NCBI GenBank assembly: GCA_026874595.1
Contig: CM049314.1
Coordinates: 75,472,300-75,536,299 of the forward strand
Origin: Sipunculus nudus
Lineage: Eukaryota; Annelida; Sipuncula; Golfingiida; Sipunculidae
DNA: 64,000 nucleotides
Direction of reading: 5' to 3'
Shown piece by piece: positions 34,962 to 45,674 of this stretch (position 1 is its first letter; every line of letters starts with the position of its first letter). The notes beneath the pieces were generated by a model. That model had not been told where the DNA came from, did no database searches, and saw nothing but the letters and a program-made list of their open reading frames with translations. Both the position numbers and the translations under genes were made by a program.

Positions 34962-36102
34962 TTGGTAGTCATACTAAGCTGAAGTTTGTCTTATGGACAT
35001 TAGGCTGCAAAAGTCTTCTTCTGCAAAACTGTGGTTTCAACCTTCGTAACATTGAACAAATATTATTCTTAGATGGCCTTTGTTCAAGTTTACTTAACTG
35101 ATTTTTTTGCAGAATTATTGGACCTTTAACAATGAGAGGACTGAGATACATTATTAAACAAAGCCAGTAGATATATTGTATTAAAACCCTAAGCTCTGTG
35201 GGTATATAAGCAGAGCTGTACAGGATATATAAATAATAGATTCCATATCCAGCATATGTGTAAGATATTTAATGAATAAATAAATCTGTTTTCTGATTTT
35301 GCTTTCAATCGGCATCTGTTATTATTCTGAACATTTTTGATAAAAAAAAATTATGAACATTTCAGCTTGAAAAAAGCATGGCAGCCAAAGTCTTTCAGTA
35401 TGTGTAAATGGATTTACCAACAGTCCAAGATTGTGGCTGTATCTATAATTAGCAGACAGCCAATTATTTAAGATTAGGGAATAAGCCAATAAGTCTTTAT
35501 CTATTTATAGATTTGGCACACTGCCAACTGTATCTGATTAGGTCAAGAGTACACTGTGTGGGGCCAAGTACAGGTCAATCAATCACTCAGTGCCAAAGTA
35601 ACAGCTGCCAATTTGTTCTGGTTCACTTGGAAAACTGCTTGCATCAGCTGAGCTTGGCAAGGGAAGTTTAGAGTATTGGCCTGAAATTCTGCCTTTTCCA
35701 TGCATCTTCGATGGCTTTCTTGCACACAAAACTGGTGTCATCTCCTACAGTGATTTAACAAGGTGTTAGCCCCTGCTTATTTCTCAAGAGGGAAATGATA
35801 TATCATACTTAAATTGTGCATATCTCAACATATTGGATAGCCTTTATCATACACCAGACTGGCGGCGCCACCTTCAATAATTTTTACTCAATGTATATCC
35901 CTGCTAATTTCTCAGGAGGAATTTGACATATCAGCTAGAAAATTGGGCATATTTATACATCTCGAATAGCTTTGTCATATACAAGACTTGTGGCGCCACC
36001 TACAATTGTTTTAGCTCTGAGTTAAGACAAATAACATTAATGAATCGATCTGTTTTGTTCTTTACCTGAGTGCCTGTAAGCAGTTTTGTTTGTTTGTTGC
36101 AG
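34962..36102 (+). repeat. Rep-A-like 3' fragment, then EGF exon acceptor
   Basis: Rep-A-type phrases continue (CTTTGTTCAAGTTTACTT, TTTCAGTATGTGTAAA, TTTGGCA..CTGCCAACTG). Near-perfect GGCGCCACC motifs lie at about 35861 and 35989. The last bases, TTTGTTTGTTGCAG, are the acceptor of the EGF exon. Confidence 0.55.
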
Positions 36103-36243
36103 AGCATCTGAACAAGGACGAGTGCACAGATGGAAATCATAAGTGCTCTCACCTTTGTAATAACACGGATACGGGGCCAGGCTACTTCTGTTCCTGTCCT
36201 GATAACTTTCATTTACTGCCAGACGGCAACACATGTATCCCAG
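36103..36243 (+). CDS. Internal exon: EGF-like domain 2 (probably calcium-binding)
   Basis: 141-nt exon with phase-1 introns at both ends (TTGCAG| and CCA G|GTAATG). It encodes NKDECTDGNHKCSHLC.., a spacer with TGPGYFCSC and PDGNTC. The six cysteines are spaced like an EGF module. The N-terminal N-x-D-E-C and the aromatic residue before the C4-x-C5 pair fit a calcium-binding EGF; the hydroxylation-type Asn position (C-N-N) is also plausible. It lies 12.3 kb after the discoidin domain and 2 kb before the lectin exons on the same strand. Confidence 0.87.
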
Positions 36244-38229
36244 GTAATGTGACATTCTTTCCATACGCTGTTTAAAGCAAATCTGTTAGTTTAAGCAAAC
36301 CATGTAATGGTGCTGCATCTTCCGCTGTCCACAATATATCTATAAAGTGGTTAAAGCAAGCAGCACCAAATTTTGTGGAAGATTCGGTCATATGTCAAAG
36401 TTCATCAGATTGAACTTATTATTTGCTATCTGCATTGACTTAGATTTAAAAGAGAAAAAGCTAAAAAATCTTAAACTCTGAGATTGTCCAAGAAAACTCT
36501 CCAGTATTTCACAAAAATGATCCCAGGAATGAGCTCTCTCAAATTTGTTCGAATAATTCCAGTTTGGTGATTTTTGGCCAAGTTACAGGAAGTTGAACTA
36601 AGTCACTTGGCCAAAATTAAAATGATCACCAAATTTTATGTACATATTTATCACAGAGTAATTGAGATTGAGGTATTGGTGGCGCCACCTGAGATGATTT
36701 GTATTGGGGTCATTAGTCATTAGTACATTAACCCATAATTTCTCAGGAACAGCAGGAGCTAGCATCACAAAATTGTATGCAAAAGATCAGTCACATGTCA
36801 AAAGTTGTGAGAATAATATTTTTGTGGTGCCACCTGCATTGACTTACATTTTTGCGGGGAAAAGCTAGGAAACCGTAGAAAATCTTCTTCTCCGAAATCA
36901 TTCAGCTGAATTGTTCAATATTTCAAAGAAATTATCCCAGACATGAGCTCTCTAAATTTTGTTAAGGAATTTCAGGAATTTTGAACTTAGTCATTTTTCC
37001 ATGTAAGCAAAATAACATTACAGTCTCAGAAACGGCAGGAGCTATAATGACAAAGTTTTGTGCAAATGTTGGTCACGACTCATATTAGGAATTGAGGTTT
37101 ATGTGGCACCACCTATATCAAACTTTTTTTATGGGCTAAAGACTTGTAATTTTAGCCTCTTACAGCCTTTTCAATGTCAACTAAATGGTTAAATTCTTCG
37201 CAAACTTTATTCTACTGTAGGGGTCTCTCATTTGTATAAAAACAGTTCTTGTTCTTGATTTTTTGAGTCAAAGAAAGCTGACGTTGGTCTTGTGGTCAAG
37301 ACAGAGTTAATGCATTAGTCTTTTTCTGCAAGACTCTTGTTTCAAATTCTGTATCATTGCACAAATATGACTTTTAGGTGGCCTTGTTCAAGTTTACACA
37401 AATGATTTCAAGCTGAATTATTGGACCATATTATTGGACAGTGGGTTACTTTCGTAAACAAAGCTAGTACACTTACCTTATTAACAGACTAAGCTCTATG
37501 GATATACCAGCAACATAAATAATTGGTGTCCATATCAAACTTACGTCTAAGATAAATCCATGAATCAAATATATCTGTTTTCTGATTTTACTTTCAATAG
37601 GCATCTATTATTATCCTAAACATTTTGATAAAAAAAAAATCTTATGAATATGTCAGCTTAGAAAAGCATTGTAGCCAAAGTCTTCCAGTATGTGTTAACA
37701 GATTAACCAACAGGCCAAGACTGTGTCTGTGTACATAAATAGCTTGGCAGACTGTCAACTTTTTCGGATTTGGCAGTAAGCCAAGTTTAAGTCTGTATCT
37801 ATTTGAAGATTTGGTAGACTGTCAAATGTATCTGATTAGACATCGGGTTAAGATTTTACTAAGGACAGCTTCTCCAGCTGTAAATTTGTTCCTGTTCACT
37901 TTGAGGCAACTGCCTGTATCAGCTGTGCTTTGTTAGCCCAGTGTTTCTGGTAAGTCCCATAAAGGGTAGGAAATGACTACATATAGTTACCATTGAGACA
38001 AGCTTGAACTTTGGTTCATATATTCAAATTTTCTTCTGCTTTATTCCTCACTCATCATCTATGGTTATGATTACAAGTTGTAAAAAGTTGACTTTAATCG
38101 TATTTCTATAATAACCCTTGCAGTGCAGTTTTTGACCTGGCTGAAGTCATGACCAAAGTATTCCTAATTGGTTCAGTTTTGATATATTCCTACTGAGTCC
38201 AATTTTGATGGCTGTGCATTTTATTTCAG
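36244..38229 (+). repeat. Intron filled by a degraded Rep-A copy
   Basis: From about 36279 the text follows Rep-A order (AATCTGTTAGTTTAAGC; GGTGGCGCCACC at 36678-36689; CTCAGAAACGGCAGGAGCTA) but is more diverged than other copies and has no clear 3' hairpin. 38000-38229 is unique and ends TTTTATTTCAG. Confidence 0.6.
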
Positions 38230-38418
38230 ATGACAATTGCTTGCCAGATGAAGGGAAGTTTGGTGGTTACTGCTACCGTTTACATGTCGAGCCAGAAACC
38301 TTCACTGATGCCATGATCAACTGCACGGCCCTTGGAGGGGTCTTGTTGACTATACACTCCATAGAAGAGTATGAATATGTCATTAACGAGTTTGGATATT
38401 TACCAAACCAGTGGTTAG
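38230..38418 (+). CDS. Internal exon: C-type lectin domain, part 1
   Basis: 189-nt exon, phase 1 on both sides (ATTTCAG|, TTA G|GTACGT). It encodes the N-terminal half of a C-type lectin fold: CLPDEGKFGGYCYRL (long-form Cys pair and the G-x-x-Y-C-Y motif), FTDAMINCTALGGVLLTIHS (matching the W-x-x-A...C...G-G-x-L-x-x-(I/V) core), IEEYEYVINEF and QWLG. The next exon continues in frame after the W-(L/I)-G motif, the usual place for an intron in these genes. Confidence 0.9.
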
Positions 38419-38920
38419 GTACGTTTAAACATAAGAATAAAGAAGAAATAAGAAGTACAAGATGAGAGATAAAAGTAAATTGAAAGTGGTTGCAATGCTT
38501 CAAATAGTTAAGATATTGATAATAGTTTAAAGTACGTAAACAGTGAATTCTTCAACCCTACAGATCAAGCAGACATATTCCAAATCATATTTTATTACCA
38601 AATATCACATTTGTCTATAAAAATATTAAATAAACAGATCGTATTTCTTGGCAGAAAAAAAATAACTTTTAATGTTTTTTCCTACAACATATTGGAGGTC
38701 ACTGGAAATATTATAAAGCTGTCATTGTGTCAGCACTACTTTGGTAATTGCCAATAGTGATGACCATTGAAACACATATATGATAAATAAGTAATCATGC
38801 ATTATTGATGGGTAAACGAGTTAATATTTGGTTCAATATTTCCAATTTAATAAAAAAAAACAAATTCAATGAGTTTTGGGTTATCACAGACTTTTTCTAC
38901 TGTTCTGCTGTAATTTGTAG
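38419..38920 (+). other. Intron within the C-type lectin domain
   Basis: GTACGT to TTTGTAG, unique AT-rich sequence, no exon or repeat recognised. Confidence 0.8.
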
Positions 38921-39094
38921 GTATGAGCAAATTTGGAAGCTGGGTTGATCAGACCCCAATGACATTGTTCTACCCACAAAGCTGGGTTCAAACGAAGCCT
39001 TTTGGTTGCACTATGTTCAATCTCAAAGTCAGCACAAAATGGATGTATGAGGAATGCACGCAGACACTTCCATACATATGCAAGATTCGAAATG
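38921..39094 (+). CDS. Internal exon: C-type lectin domain, part 2
   Basis: 174-nt exon, phase 1 on both sides, ending AATG|GTAAGT. It encodes MSKFGSWVDQTPMTLF, FGCTMFN, WMYEECTQTLPYICKI, supplying the three C-terminal cysteines of the fold. With part 1 the domain is 121 codons, normal for the family. The sugar- and calcium-binding motifs EPN or QPD and WND are not seen; the corresponding places read TPM and WMYEEC. The domain is therefore more likely to bind protein or another non-sugar ligand, or to bind sugar in a calcium-independent way. The ATG at 38923 is not a start. Confidence 0.9.
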
Positions 39095-40226
39095 GTAAGT
39101 TAACTTAAAAAAAAATCTATTGTATTGGCAAATTATATGATATTCTGCAGTCATACGCATGAACAGATACTTTATATAGTAATAAACTACCAGTTCCACT
39201 CATAGTATTAAATATTTAGTACAAGTTTTATATGTTCTGTAAATTGAGCACTAAAATTGCCATGTAAAAACTTAATTTGTATGATATATTTAAATGCATC
39301 TTTATACTGGCTAATCGCTGCATTATAAACCAGAAGATGAGTTTGTTTCAAATGCATTATGATTACATGAACAACTGTGGTTTGGAAAACAGTTTTTCAG
39401 ATGCCAGGACTAGGGCAGGTGATTAAGGATTTTGGTTGGACGAGAACCTGTGGTTGCCTTCCCCACATGTACAGGGCAAGCAGAGGATCCAACTAATCGT
39501 CTGATTTTAATTAACAATTGTTTATCCACATGACTGGTATCACTTCTGTCCATCTGACATGAAATCCTACCTTTTCTCATATTATAAATATGTTTTACTT
39601 AAATTCTATTTGTCTCATTTTCAATAATAGTTAGGATACCCATAACATTCTCTTGAAAGAAATATGTCTTTAATTCAAAGAACTCTGTGAAAATCGCCCC
39701 CCCCCCCCCAAAAAAAAAAAAAAAAAAATAAATGGACTATAAATATTACCCGTTATAATTCAGGTATTGTGACAAACACATTAGTGCACATGAATTATAT
39801 AAATTACCTGCCCGACTCAGCAAGTAAGAAATACAATTTGTGTCCAACCCTGAATAAAATTTTGTAAAAGTAATTTCTTATCTTATGAAATTATAAGATA
39901 AGAAAAATTACTTTTACCAATTTTATATGAAAAATAAAATAATGAAAAATTGTTTTAAAAAAAAATCCTATATTTTTTTGTGTTTTATCATTAAAGCTGT
40001 AATAAAAAGTTAAACATTTGCCCACCTGCACTGTTTATAAAAAAAAGTGCCTCAGGTTTTGTTTCCTTATATTACTAAAGACTTCGAATCTACCTTTAGT
40101 GTACCTTTAATGTGCCATAGCATGCTGTATTTTAAGAGCAGTGCATTATATTGTATTTATCATATCATAAGATGATGTAACATCACAGCAAATAACATTA
40201 AATATAACCCTTATGTACTTTAACAG
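39095..40226 (+). other. Intron, mostly unique sequence, with a C13A19 tract
   Basis: Starts GTAAGTT and ends ACTTTAACAG. A run of 13 C followed by 19 A lies at 39697-39728. The inverted AAGATAAGAAA / TTCTTATCTT pair near 39880-39905 makes a hairpin. No further exon seen. Confidence 0.6.
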
Positions 40227-40259
40227 CTCTGAGGATGACTACAACACCACCACCAACCC
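40227..40259 (+). CDS. Small exon: Thr/Pro-rich linker (33 nt)
   Basis: Bounded by TTTAACAG and GTAAGT. In the phase-1 frame inherited from the lectin exon it encodes ALRMTTTPPPT plus a split codon; its length of 33 nt keeps the phase. A Thr/Pro run after a lectin domain is the usual O-glycosylated stalk. Supported only by splice signals, phase and composition. Confidence 0.6.
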
Positions 40260-41968
40260 GTAAGTATTCTTCAAATGGTATAAATATGAAATGTTTAAGT
40301 TTTCCACATATATTATTAACATCCACGTATGACCAACTAGTTCAATATTTAGAGATACTGCGAAAAAGTTGCTATACATGTGTGAAGCAGACATAAACAA
40401 TACTTAGCTGTTTATTTAATTTTCTCAACTGTATTTGTATTTTCTCAACTGTATTTGTATCTGAAAAAACAACGTATTGTGGATACTATGTTTTTAACTC
40501 GGTTCCGCTGTCTCTGCCTCCGCTTTCATTTCCAGAGACCTCATCTGAGACCCTTGGACCAATGTTTCCGAAACCCTGCATAGTTATTTGTTCACCTCTG
40601 TAGTTGTGCCTTATAAAGACAGGTGGCGCAACCTGCAATCCTTATTGTTAGTGTTTGAATCTTGGTGTCTTTTTAATAACAGCCCATATCTCAGGAGTAG
40701 TTCAATATATTCAGCTGAAATTTTGCATGTCTTTAGTACTTGGATCCATCAGTCTGGTAGTTGCCAGACTGGTGGTGCCACCTGCAACAATTATTTTGAG
40801 TGGCGTATTTGCCATCTGTCTTATTGTACCAACGTATTGGGCAAAAAATGGTGCATGCCCGTAGATCTTGGATACCTCCATCTCATATTTAAGACTGCAA
40901 AATGCAGAGTTTTGAACACTCCGGGAATCATTTTGGACATATTTTTAGGCTACTTGAATTCAGCTAGGCGTCATGGCCCATAATAGCGTGATATCGACCC
41001 ACTGGCATTACGAACAGATTACTGGCGCCATAGTGTCTTTACATCTTAGTCTGAGGAACGCATTATAATGCCTTATAAAGATTCAAATATTTTCATCATT
41101 TCTGACAATGGTACACTGTCAATCAACATAAACCAGACCAATCGTTAGAGTTGTTTGTGTACTTTCTAATAATACCAAACATGATCGAGAGAAGTTCCAT
41201 TTTAACCTAGCACATTGGCAAACCCCCCGGCATGTTTGTTGAACTTATGACTGCATAGACTTATGCATGGCTCGCATGGGTTACAGGACGCAGGCAGCTT
41301 GCAGGCGATACAGGAAACGACCCATGTCCATGGAGACAGTTTTTCAGTTTGGGTTGTGAGCTGACATGTACTATAGTGTTAATTCATTAATACATTAAAA
41401 AGGTCTTAAATTGTGAAATTTTTTCCTCACAAATATGAAGGTAACCACATTATTTCACTGGCCACCATGTCCTTTTTCCTATTAATGACAAGTGTTGAGT
41501 ATGACTATGACTATTAAATCTGTTTTGGTCTGTAGTGGACACTTCAATGCTCACTTTGGTTGACTGGTGCAATATTGCAATAGTCGCCTTTCCAATATTG
41601 ATAGTCACATTGCTGTTCGTTGTGGGTCTTTTGGTCTGTTTCACAGCTGCTAATGCTCATCTCTTTTCAACCCATCCAGCATTATACATTAGTAAAGTTG
41701 ATAAAGGATGAGTCACATATTTGGTTTGCTGTTAGTTCATTCGAAAGATACTTAAAATATGAAATCTCATTTGAAGGTCGCCAACCTACAGTTTGAAATA
41801 TCCACCATGTTTATTTGTTTACTTTTTGTCAAATTAAAATGACATCATTTGCACCAAGCTGGTGGAGTTTGCCACATGCATAAACATTATGTGCTATTTA
41901 TAACCATGATGTAGTACAACATTTCAGCATGATTCCATGATAAACTGTATCTTTGTAATTTTTTACAG
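40260..41968 (+). other. Intron with a Rep-B 3'-end fragment (about 40470-40985)
   Basis: 40470-40985 repeats the right part of Rep-B (TTCCAGAGA..TGAGACCCTTGGACCAAT, GACAGGTGGC, end GAATTCAGCTAGGCG). A small tandem duplication of TTTCTCAACTGTATTTGTAT lies at about 40430-40460. The rest is unique. It ends TTTTTTACAG. Confidence 0.6.
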
Positions 41969-41986
41969 CCACACCAACTTTGCCAG
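41969..41986 (+). CDS. Microexon: Thr/Pro linker (18 nt)
   Basis: CCACACCAACTTTGCCAG lies between TTTTTTACAG and GTAAGC. In phase 1 it gives (x)-TPTLP-(x), keeping the frame and the Thr/Pro composition of the 40227 exon. It is very short, so the evidence is the strong acceptor/donor pair plus phase; transcript data would decide. Confidence 0.5.
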
Positions 41987-42247
41987 GTAAGCCAGTATAT
42001 TGTATTGTTTAGATACATATTTTCTCTAATTAATATCAAACTCTCTTAAAAAATCAGCCTTATCCCATCTTAGAAATCTTCTTTGAAATGGAATCATTTA
42101 AGAAATGAGTCCACCTAGATCTCCTCTATAGTTTATCAGGGAAAAAATTGTTACTTTCAGACCCAGGGATTCTTACTAAATATTCAGAGAGGTTCAGGTA
42201 AAATCTCCATGCAACCTTTAATATTGTCATGGTGATGTTTAATTTTT

Positions 42248-43749
42248 AGCTCAGCTGACTATAAGTCATCTGAGCTATAGTTGTGGTCCATTGTCCATCG
42301 TCCGTCCGTCCGTAGATGTGGCACGTTTTGAAACCGTAAGACCTAGGAATCCAAAATTTGGCATAATGTTAGATGTCCCCAAGATCTCCTACCAAGCCGA
42401 AAACTGGGTCTTTGCGACTTCGTTCCTTTGAGAAATTAAGGAAAAACCTCAATTTTTTATTAAAAACCTATTTTCACACTTCAGGACTGCCTAATATCAA
42501 AACCACTCATCTGTTTTTCCTCATATTTACCATAAATATTCCTCTATATAGTTCCTATGTACATGGCAGAAATTAGGTCTGTATTATATAATTAAAAAGT
42601 TATGGGCCCAAACATAATGCATTATGTAAGAAATCAGGAAAGATATTTGAATACTTAACACAAAACATGTTAAAGCTATGGACTTTTTTTCCAGTAATTT
42701 AACTTTAATTAATCAAAATTAAATTGTATACCCAAAATTAGATCAAAATCTTCTAAATTTTTAAAAATATTAACAAATATTAAAAATTGGTACCTTAAAT
42801 TTTGCCAAGTTTTGACCATGGCACGTTTTTTTCCTGTGAGTACTGTTGGTCTAATTTTCACAGCATGTACAAATAAGGATTCAATCTGATAAAATCTGAA
42901 ATTTGAAAATAAAAGCTGCAAAATTAGGCTAGTTATTGAATTTTTTTGGAGGCTCTTGTTGTATTCCCGTACATTGTCAAGCAGTCCACTGTGGTCACTG
43001 TTGGTCATTCAGTGCAGCTCTGTATGCTCCCAAGGTTGTTGGCATAATGTTAGATGTCCCCAAGATCTCCTACCAAGCCAAAAACTGGGTCTTTGCGACT
43101 TTGTTCCTTTGAGAAATTAAGGAAAAACCTCAATTTTTTATTAAAAACCTATTTTCACATTTCAGGACAGCCTAACTATGAAACCACTCACCTGTTTTTC
43201 CTCATATTTACCATAAATATTCCTCTATATAGTTCCTATGTACATGCCAGAAATTAGGTCTGTATTATATGATTTAAAAAAAGTTATGGGCTCAAACATA
43301 ATGCATTTTGTAAAAAATCAGGAAAGGTATTTGATCACTTAACACAAAACATTTTATAAAGCTATGGACTTTTTTCCAGTAATATATCTTTTATTAATCA
43401 AAATTAAATTGTATACCCAAAATTAGATCAAAATATGTTAAATTTTTAAAAATATTAGCAAAAATAAAAAATTGGTACCTTAAATTTTGCCTAAATTTGA
43501 CCATGGCACTTTTTTCTCTTAAAGGTACATTTGATTTAATTTTCACAGCCAGTTTACATATGAATTTAATCTGAAGAATTTGAATTTGAAAGTATAAGCT
43601 TAAAAAATAGTCTAGCTATTGAAGTATTTTCTAGCATCATGACCCTACTTTTGTTTACCTGGTTATCCAAAAATTGGCATAATGTTAGATATAATTGTAC
43701 ATATTCATATTCTTCCATACATTTCATATGTACATACCAAAATTTAGGT
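42248..43749 (+). repeat. Rep-B copy 4, 5' part (interrupted by Gypsy-2)
   Basis: Starts AGCTCAGCTGACTATAAGTC. It is interrupted after 43753 by Gypsy-2 and resumes at 60495. The flanks AATTTAGGTCAGT / CAGTATTGCATAATTTG join to the same text found whole near 11968-11995. Confidence 0.7.
42360..43674 (+). repeat. Tandem duplication with 681-bp period
   Basis: GGCATAATGTTAGATGTCCC begins at 42360 and again at 43041, followed by nearly identical text (CAAGATCTCCTACCAAGCC, ACTGGGTCTTTGCGACTT). A third partial start is at about 43675. The duplication lies inside Rep-B. Confidence 0.8.
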
Positions 43750-43753
43750 CAGT
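43750..43753 (+). repeat. Target-site duplication CAGT (left)
   Basis: CAGT before the 5' LTR of Gypsy-2, repeated at 60495-60498 after the 3' LTR. Confidence 0.75.
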
Positions 43754-45541
43754 TGTTGTGAAAACCTAGGACTAGTAGGAGTAATAATACTAATCTTTCT
43801 TATAGTTATAGACTTTGATCATAAATTTTGAAACTATAGAGCTATAACTACAGTACTTGGTGGTTATAACGTCAGGTTGACGGCGTTTGAGGGTTGAATA
43901 TATTGATCTCTTAATAATAATTTGTTAGAATGGAACGTTTTATCTTGTATCTTAAAATCCATGATGGTCTACCTGTTGTATAATGTGACTGCATGTTTAT
44001 TTGATCGCAACGTGTATCACGATAACTTACCAAGTACTGTCACATGGGCGATAATATAATTTGCACAGCTACAGATCCTACCCAATGTCATTGCGGATCC
44101 GATATAGTATCTTCATAAGGTAAACCTGTCCGGGTACGTCGTCTACCATATTATAATTAATTTCTATCCATACTTTTAGGTTAAATCATTGGTACTTGGA
44201 TCGGCACTTCTTCAATTGTTTACCGTCTGCTCGGGGAAACCCCGCCGGAACTACTTTCCAAACTGTGGTAGTAATGCGCGGAGTGCCACGCTCACTGATT
44301 GGTTAATATTCTTTTAGCACCCAAGCGTCATCCGCAGAAAGTTGTAAACAAATGTTAATTTAGGAATAGATATATGATACTTTAGCTTCTTATTGTTATT
44401 TTAATCTATATAATGCCTTTTTATTGTAACAGCTTTTAATATATAGTGAAAGTAATGTTAGAGACGCGAGTCGCCATGAACTATATGTTCAGTAATGATT
44501 TCTAATCCTATATAGCACGAGGGTTTGTTTATTATGACAGTTACGTCAAGTCCGTTTCCTGACGTAACGACTCAGGTGCAGTCATCTCACTTGAGGGCCT
44601 TTCCCTAAGTTATTTCTTGGAGGGATTGTAGCCGAGAAAATAACATGTAGGTATAGAATTATTAATTATAACCCATTTATTCCATTTTCTTAGTTTTCAT
44701 CAGTTTAGCCGGGAAATCTCGGAGTTGGGATATGCGGGCCACCAATGTGTGTTACCAGCGGGACACCACCAGCTGGTGGCCGGTGGCCTGGGCCACCATG
44801 GTGGACATAGGCCACCACGGCGTGACCTTGGCGCCGGGCCACCAGTGTAGTGACTTAACGGTATTGGCCATCACCCGAGACCCTGACAGTTTATTATCAG
44901 TAACAATAATTCTTAAGTAATTTAATAGCTTTAGAAATTAGGGTGTTATGTTTTCCTTGTATTGTTTTAGCCTTTTCATGGAATTTAAGTGGGAGTTCAA
45001 AATTGACACATAGGGAACTCCTTGGTGAAACTTAGAAACTTCTGGGGTAGACACATGTCAAAGGAATAATAGTAATTCATTTCAGGGGAAATTGTACTAG
45101 CCATCTTGGAATTAATCTTAAATACTGGGCATTTTAAATAAGATTTATAGAAATGTTTGTGGCAGGTTTCAGGGTCTGTAATTTTGTAAGATTTACGCAG
45201 ATTAACTGCATATTGTTAAAACCTCCTATGGAGGAAGAAGGTTAAAGTTTTACCGCCCTTTCTGGCGGGTTCTTGTACTTTGGTATTTTTCAGAATAATT
45301 CTAAACTTTAAAATGGACTTTGTTATTTTTTACTTTGAGTGTTTGGGGCTGGGTGCCTGTGAGTAATGAATGGAGAGTTACGTCCTACATACATCACATA
45401 CATATCGTAATTAAATAATAATTGTCTGTCAATCCAAAGTTGAACTTAGATATTTAGTGTTATACCTATATGGACTTAATAACCTTTCATGATAAAGAGA
45501 AATACAGCAGAATGTCTCCATAAATTATGGGGCCCGCGACA
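43754..45541 (+). repeat. Gypsy-2 5' LTR (1788 bp)
   Basis: Begins TGTTGTGAAAACC, ends GGGCCCGCGACA. It is unusually long for an animal gypsy element. A 62-codon ORF (44732-44920) recurs in the other LTR but is probably chance; it consists of repeated GGCCACCA text. Inside are two TATA-like sequences (TATATAATG near 44408 and CCTATATAGC near 44508). I cannot place U3/R/U5. Confidence 0.93.
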
Positions 45542-45543
45542 AC

Positions 45544-45561
45544 TGGTGTCAGAAGTGGGAT
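45544..45561 (+). promoter_or_regulatory. Gypsy-2 primer-binding site, tRNA-Leu type
   Basis: TGGTGTCAGAAGTGGGAT lies 2 nt after the LTR. It is complementary to the 3' end of eukaryotic tRNA-Leu (..ATCCCACTTCTGACACCA), from my knowledge of tRNA 3' ends. Confidence 0.8.
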
Positions 45562-45674
45562 CTAATTTTAGTAGGACTGGGGAACAGTTTTACATATTCG
45601 TTAGGCGAACTCATGCATTCTGCTGTTTAATGTAGACACCCATCCATCCCTCAATCCATCCAGTCACCTGCAAC

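Noticed and set aside
42373-43257. Two near-identical 67-codon ORFs (42373 and 43054)
   Set aside because: They arise from the 681-bp tandem duplication in Rep-B and have no domain or splice context.
44732-44920. 62-codon ORF in the Gypsy-2 LTR, repeated at 59685-59873
   Set aside because: It is present twice only because LTRs are duplicated, has no domain, and consists of GGCCACCA-like repeated text.
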